This document shows, in pieces, positions 5,177 to 6,152 of a stretch of DNA of 6,152 nucleotides. Position 1 is the first letter of the stretch; each line of letters begins with the position of its first letter. Origin of the DNA: Minisyncoccota bacterium (GTDB taxonomy: Bacteria > Patescibacteriota > Microgenomatia > UBA1400 > PJMF01); NCBI GenBank assembly GCA_003518205.1, contig DOZC01000054.1:1-6152 (forward strand). Direction: 5' to 3'. The notes below the pieces were generated by a model. It was not told the origin of the DNA. It did no database searches and was given only the letters and a program-made list of their open reading frames with translations. The position numbers and the translations under genes are program-made.

Positions 5177-5863
5177 ATGGCCAATATTTTTAAAACTGGC
5201 ATTTTGGCGGACAAGTTTATGCTGGGGACAATCATCTCAACAGTTGTGGTTTTAGTTTTAGCAGTTTTCTATTTAACAAAAAATCCCGGTGGCTCAACCC
5301 CAGCAAATTCAGCTCAAATGACTGAGATTTTAACTGTCAAAGCAGATGATTGGGTTAGAGGTTCAGCCACAGCCTCAGTGACAGTGATAGAGTATCTAGA
5401 TTTTGAGTGCGAAGCCTGCAAAGTTTACTATCCCATTACAAAGCAATTGCAAGCAGAATATAAAGATAAAGTCAGATTTGTGGTGAGATACTTCCCCTTA
5501 CCAGGACATAAAAACTCTCTGCCCTCAGCTCTGGCCGCTGAAGCTGCTGGCAAACAAGGAAAGTTCTGGGAAATGCACGATATTTTGTATGATAACCAAA
5601 AGATTTGGGGAGAAAAAACGGCCACTGATCCAGCTTTATTTCTGGATTATGCCAAACAAATTGGTTTAAATCTGGATCAATACGCCAAAGATGTGGCTTT
5701 GTCTGAAGTTTTTACCAGAGTTAATCGAGATAAAGCTGAAGGCAATTCACTGGGAATTTCTGGTACTCCAACATTTTTTGTGAATGGGCAAAAAATTCCC
5801 AACCCCAAAGGTTATGGCGACTTCAAAACTTTTATTGATGGTTTAATGCCGGCTGAAAAATAA
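5177..5863 (+). CDS. membrane-anchored DsbA-family thiol:disulfide oxidoreductase
   Basis: A 228-residue protein of the Thioredoxin_4/DsbA type. Residues 1-13 are short and cytoplasmic, 14-33 form an uncleaved signal anchor, and a Gly/Ser/Pro/Asn-rich linker (34-50) leads to the domain outside the membrane. The domain shows YLDFEC78EAC81KVYYP (CxxC active site at the start of a helix), the RYFPLPGHKNS strand-loop (104-114), the helical insertion with AAGKQGKFWEMHDILYDNQ (123-141), and the cis-proline motif GTPTFFVNG (Pro198). This is the standard order for DsbA-like oxidoreductases that introduce or shuffle disulfides in exported proteins. A good ribosome binding site, AAAGGA (5162-5167), sits 9 bases before ATG 5177 and lies inside the end of the previous gene. 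No DsbB or VKOR partner is in the window, so the recycling partner is unknown, although the CFNC protein upstream is a candidate. Confidence 0.92.
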   Translation: MANIFKTGILADKFMLGTIISTVVVLVLAVFYLTKNPGGSTPANSAQMTEILTVKADDWVRGSATASVTVIEYLDFECEACKVYYPITKQLQAEYKDKVRFVVRYFPLPGHKNSLPSALAAEAAGKQGKFWEMHDILYDNQKIWGEKTATDPALFLDYAKQIGLNLDQYAKDVALSEVFTRVNRDKAEGNSLGISGTPTFFVNGQKIPNPKGYGDFKTFIDGLMPAEK

Positions 5864-5887
5864 TTTGAGGGTTTTAGAGAGTGTATA

Positions 5888-5905
5888 ACTGTCTCAAATG
5901 TCTCA
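5888..5905 (+). repeat. TGTCTCA-type repeat, right copy
   Basis: ACTGTCTCAAATGTCTCA matches 604-621 at 15 of 18 positions in the same orientation. Its terminal TGTCTCA is inverted as TGAGACA at 5942-5948, giving a 7-bp stem with a 36-base loop. It may be the end of an unidentified insertion sequence; the two copies bracket 5.3 kb that includes the whole desulfurase operon. Confidence 0.4.
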
Positions 5906-6096
5906 TTTCTACCTAATTTAGCCTGGAATCAGCTTTAGCCGTGAGACACTTTCAAACCTCTGTGTACTCTACAAGGTAATAACAATGAAAGTGTACTTAT
6001 GGAACATGGGGGTGACTTTCTTTGCTTCTCACCTGAGAAATTGACATTTGTTCTGGCAATGATTAAAATTAATTCTATAGACCTTCATACTTAGAA

Positions 6097-6117
6097 CCCC
6101 GACCATCAGGTCGTGGG
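6097..6117. other. compact stem-loop
   Basis: CGACC (6100-6104) pairs with GGTCG (6109-6113) around an ATCA loop, and CCC/GGG extend the stem across one bulged T (6114), for 8 bp in all. No U-tract follows on the plus strand. It could be part of an RNA or mobile-element end that continues past the window; its role is unknown. Confidence 0.35.
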
Positions 6118-6152
6118 AAGTTTAGAAGATAGGCGCTGGTATTCAAATCACG

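Larger units (their letters stand above)
5864..6152. other. intergenic segment to the window edge, no convincing gene
   Basis: No credible coding frame is seen on either strand. A 19-codon frame (5985-6044) has a weak upstream AAGG but nothing else to support it. The segment holds the right-hand TGTCTCA-type repeat, the inverted pair TGTCTCA (5899-5905) and TGAGACA (5942-5948), a TTTAGCC direct duplication inside that loop, and a compact hairpin at 6097-6117. No classical terminator directly follows the DsbA-like gene. Confidence 0.5.

Noticed and set aside
5985..6044. Tiny frame of 19 codons with AAGG 8 bases upstream
   Set aside because: Too short, with no family and no conservation evidence; the AAGG match is expected by chance.
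6097..6152. Possible tRNA (hairpin plus a TTCAAAT motif near the edge)
   Set aside because: The bases flanking TTCAAAT do not pair as a T-stem, and no acceptor or D-arm can be built on either strand.

Overview
This 6.15 kb window is AT-rich bacterial DNA, most likely from a candidate phyla radiation (Patescibacteria) genome. That assignment is inferred from the style of the genes: a lone SufS-type cysteine desulfurase with no Fe-S scaffold gene beside it, membrane-tethered DsbA-like proteins, an ISXO2-type transposase remnant, and many unrecognised short proteins. A DPANN archaeon is a weaker alternative, because the same desulfurase variant occurs in archaea as far as I recall. No lineage marker such as rRNA or a ribosomal protein is present.

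Left part (1-1225): the 3' part of a PD-(D/E)XK nuclease-like gene runs in from the window edge. It is followed by about 670 bases without an intact gene. This gap holds a TGTCTCA-type repeat, a GC-rich block packed with short hairpins, a repeat unit whose second copy lies 1.3 kb away, and the C-terminal third of an ISXO2/IS1595 transposase. It reads as a scar of several mobile-element events.

Middle (1226-2974): a gene for a secreted protein with a C-terminal membrane anchor and four cysteines in its mature ectodomain (+) converges on an unrecognised gene of 244 codons (-). The second, shorter copy of the repeat lies between their 3' ends. The minus-strand gene diverges from the next operon across only 45 bases, which contain a perfect 7-bp inverted repeat.

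Right part (3020-5863): three tightly packed genes (3-base gaps) form an operon. They encode a group II (SufS/Csd-like) cysteine desulfurase, a two-helix membrane protein ending in a thioredoxin-fold domain with a CFNC active site, and a membrane-anchored DsbA-like protein with a CEAC active site. Together they suggest a thiol/sulfur pathway linking a cytosolic persulfide-forming enzyme to redox proteins outside the membrane. This coupling is the most interesting biological hypothesis here. The cysteine-containing surface protein at 1226-2119 could be a client of the oxidases, although nothing links it to the operon except proximity.

Right edge (5864-6152): 289 bases without a convincing gene. 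They hold a second TGTCTCA-type repeat and a strong small hairpin.
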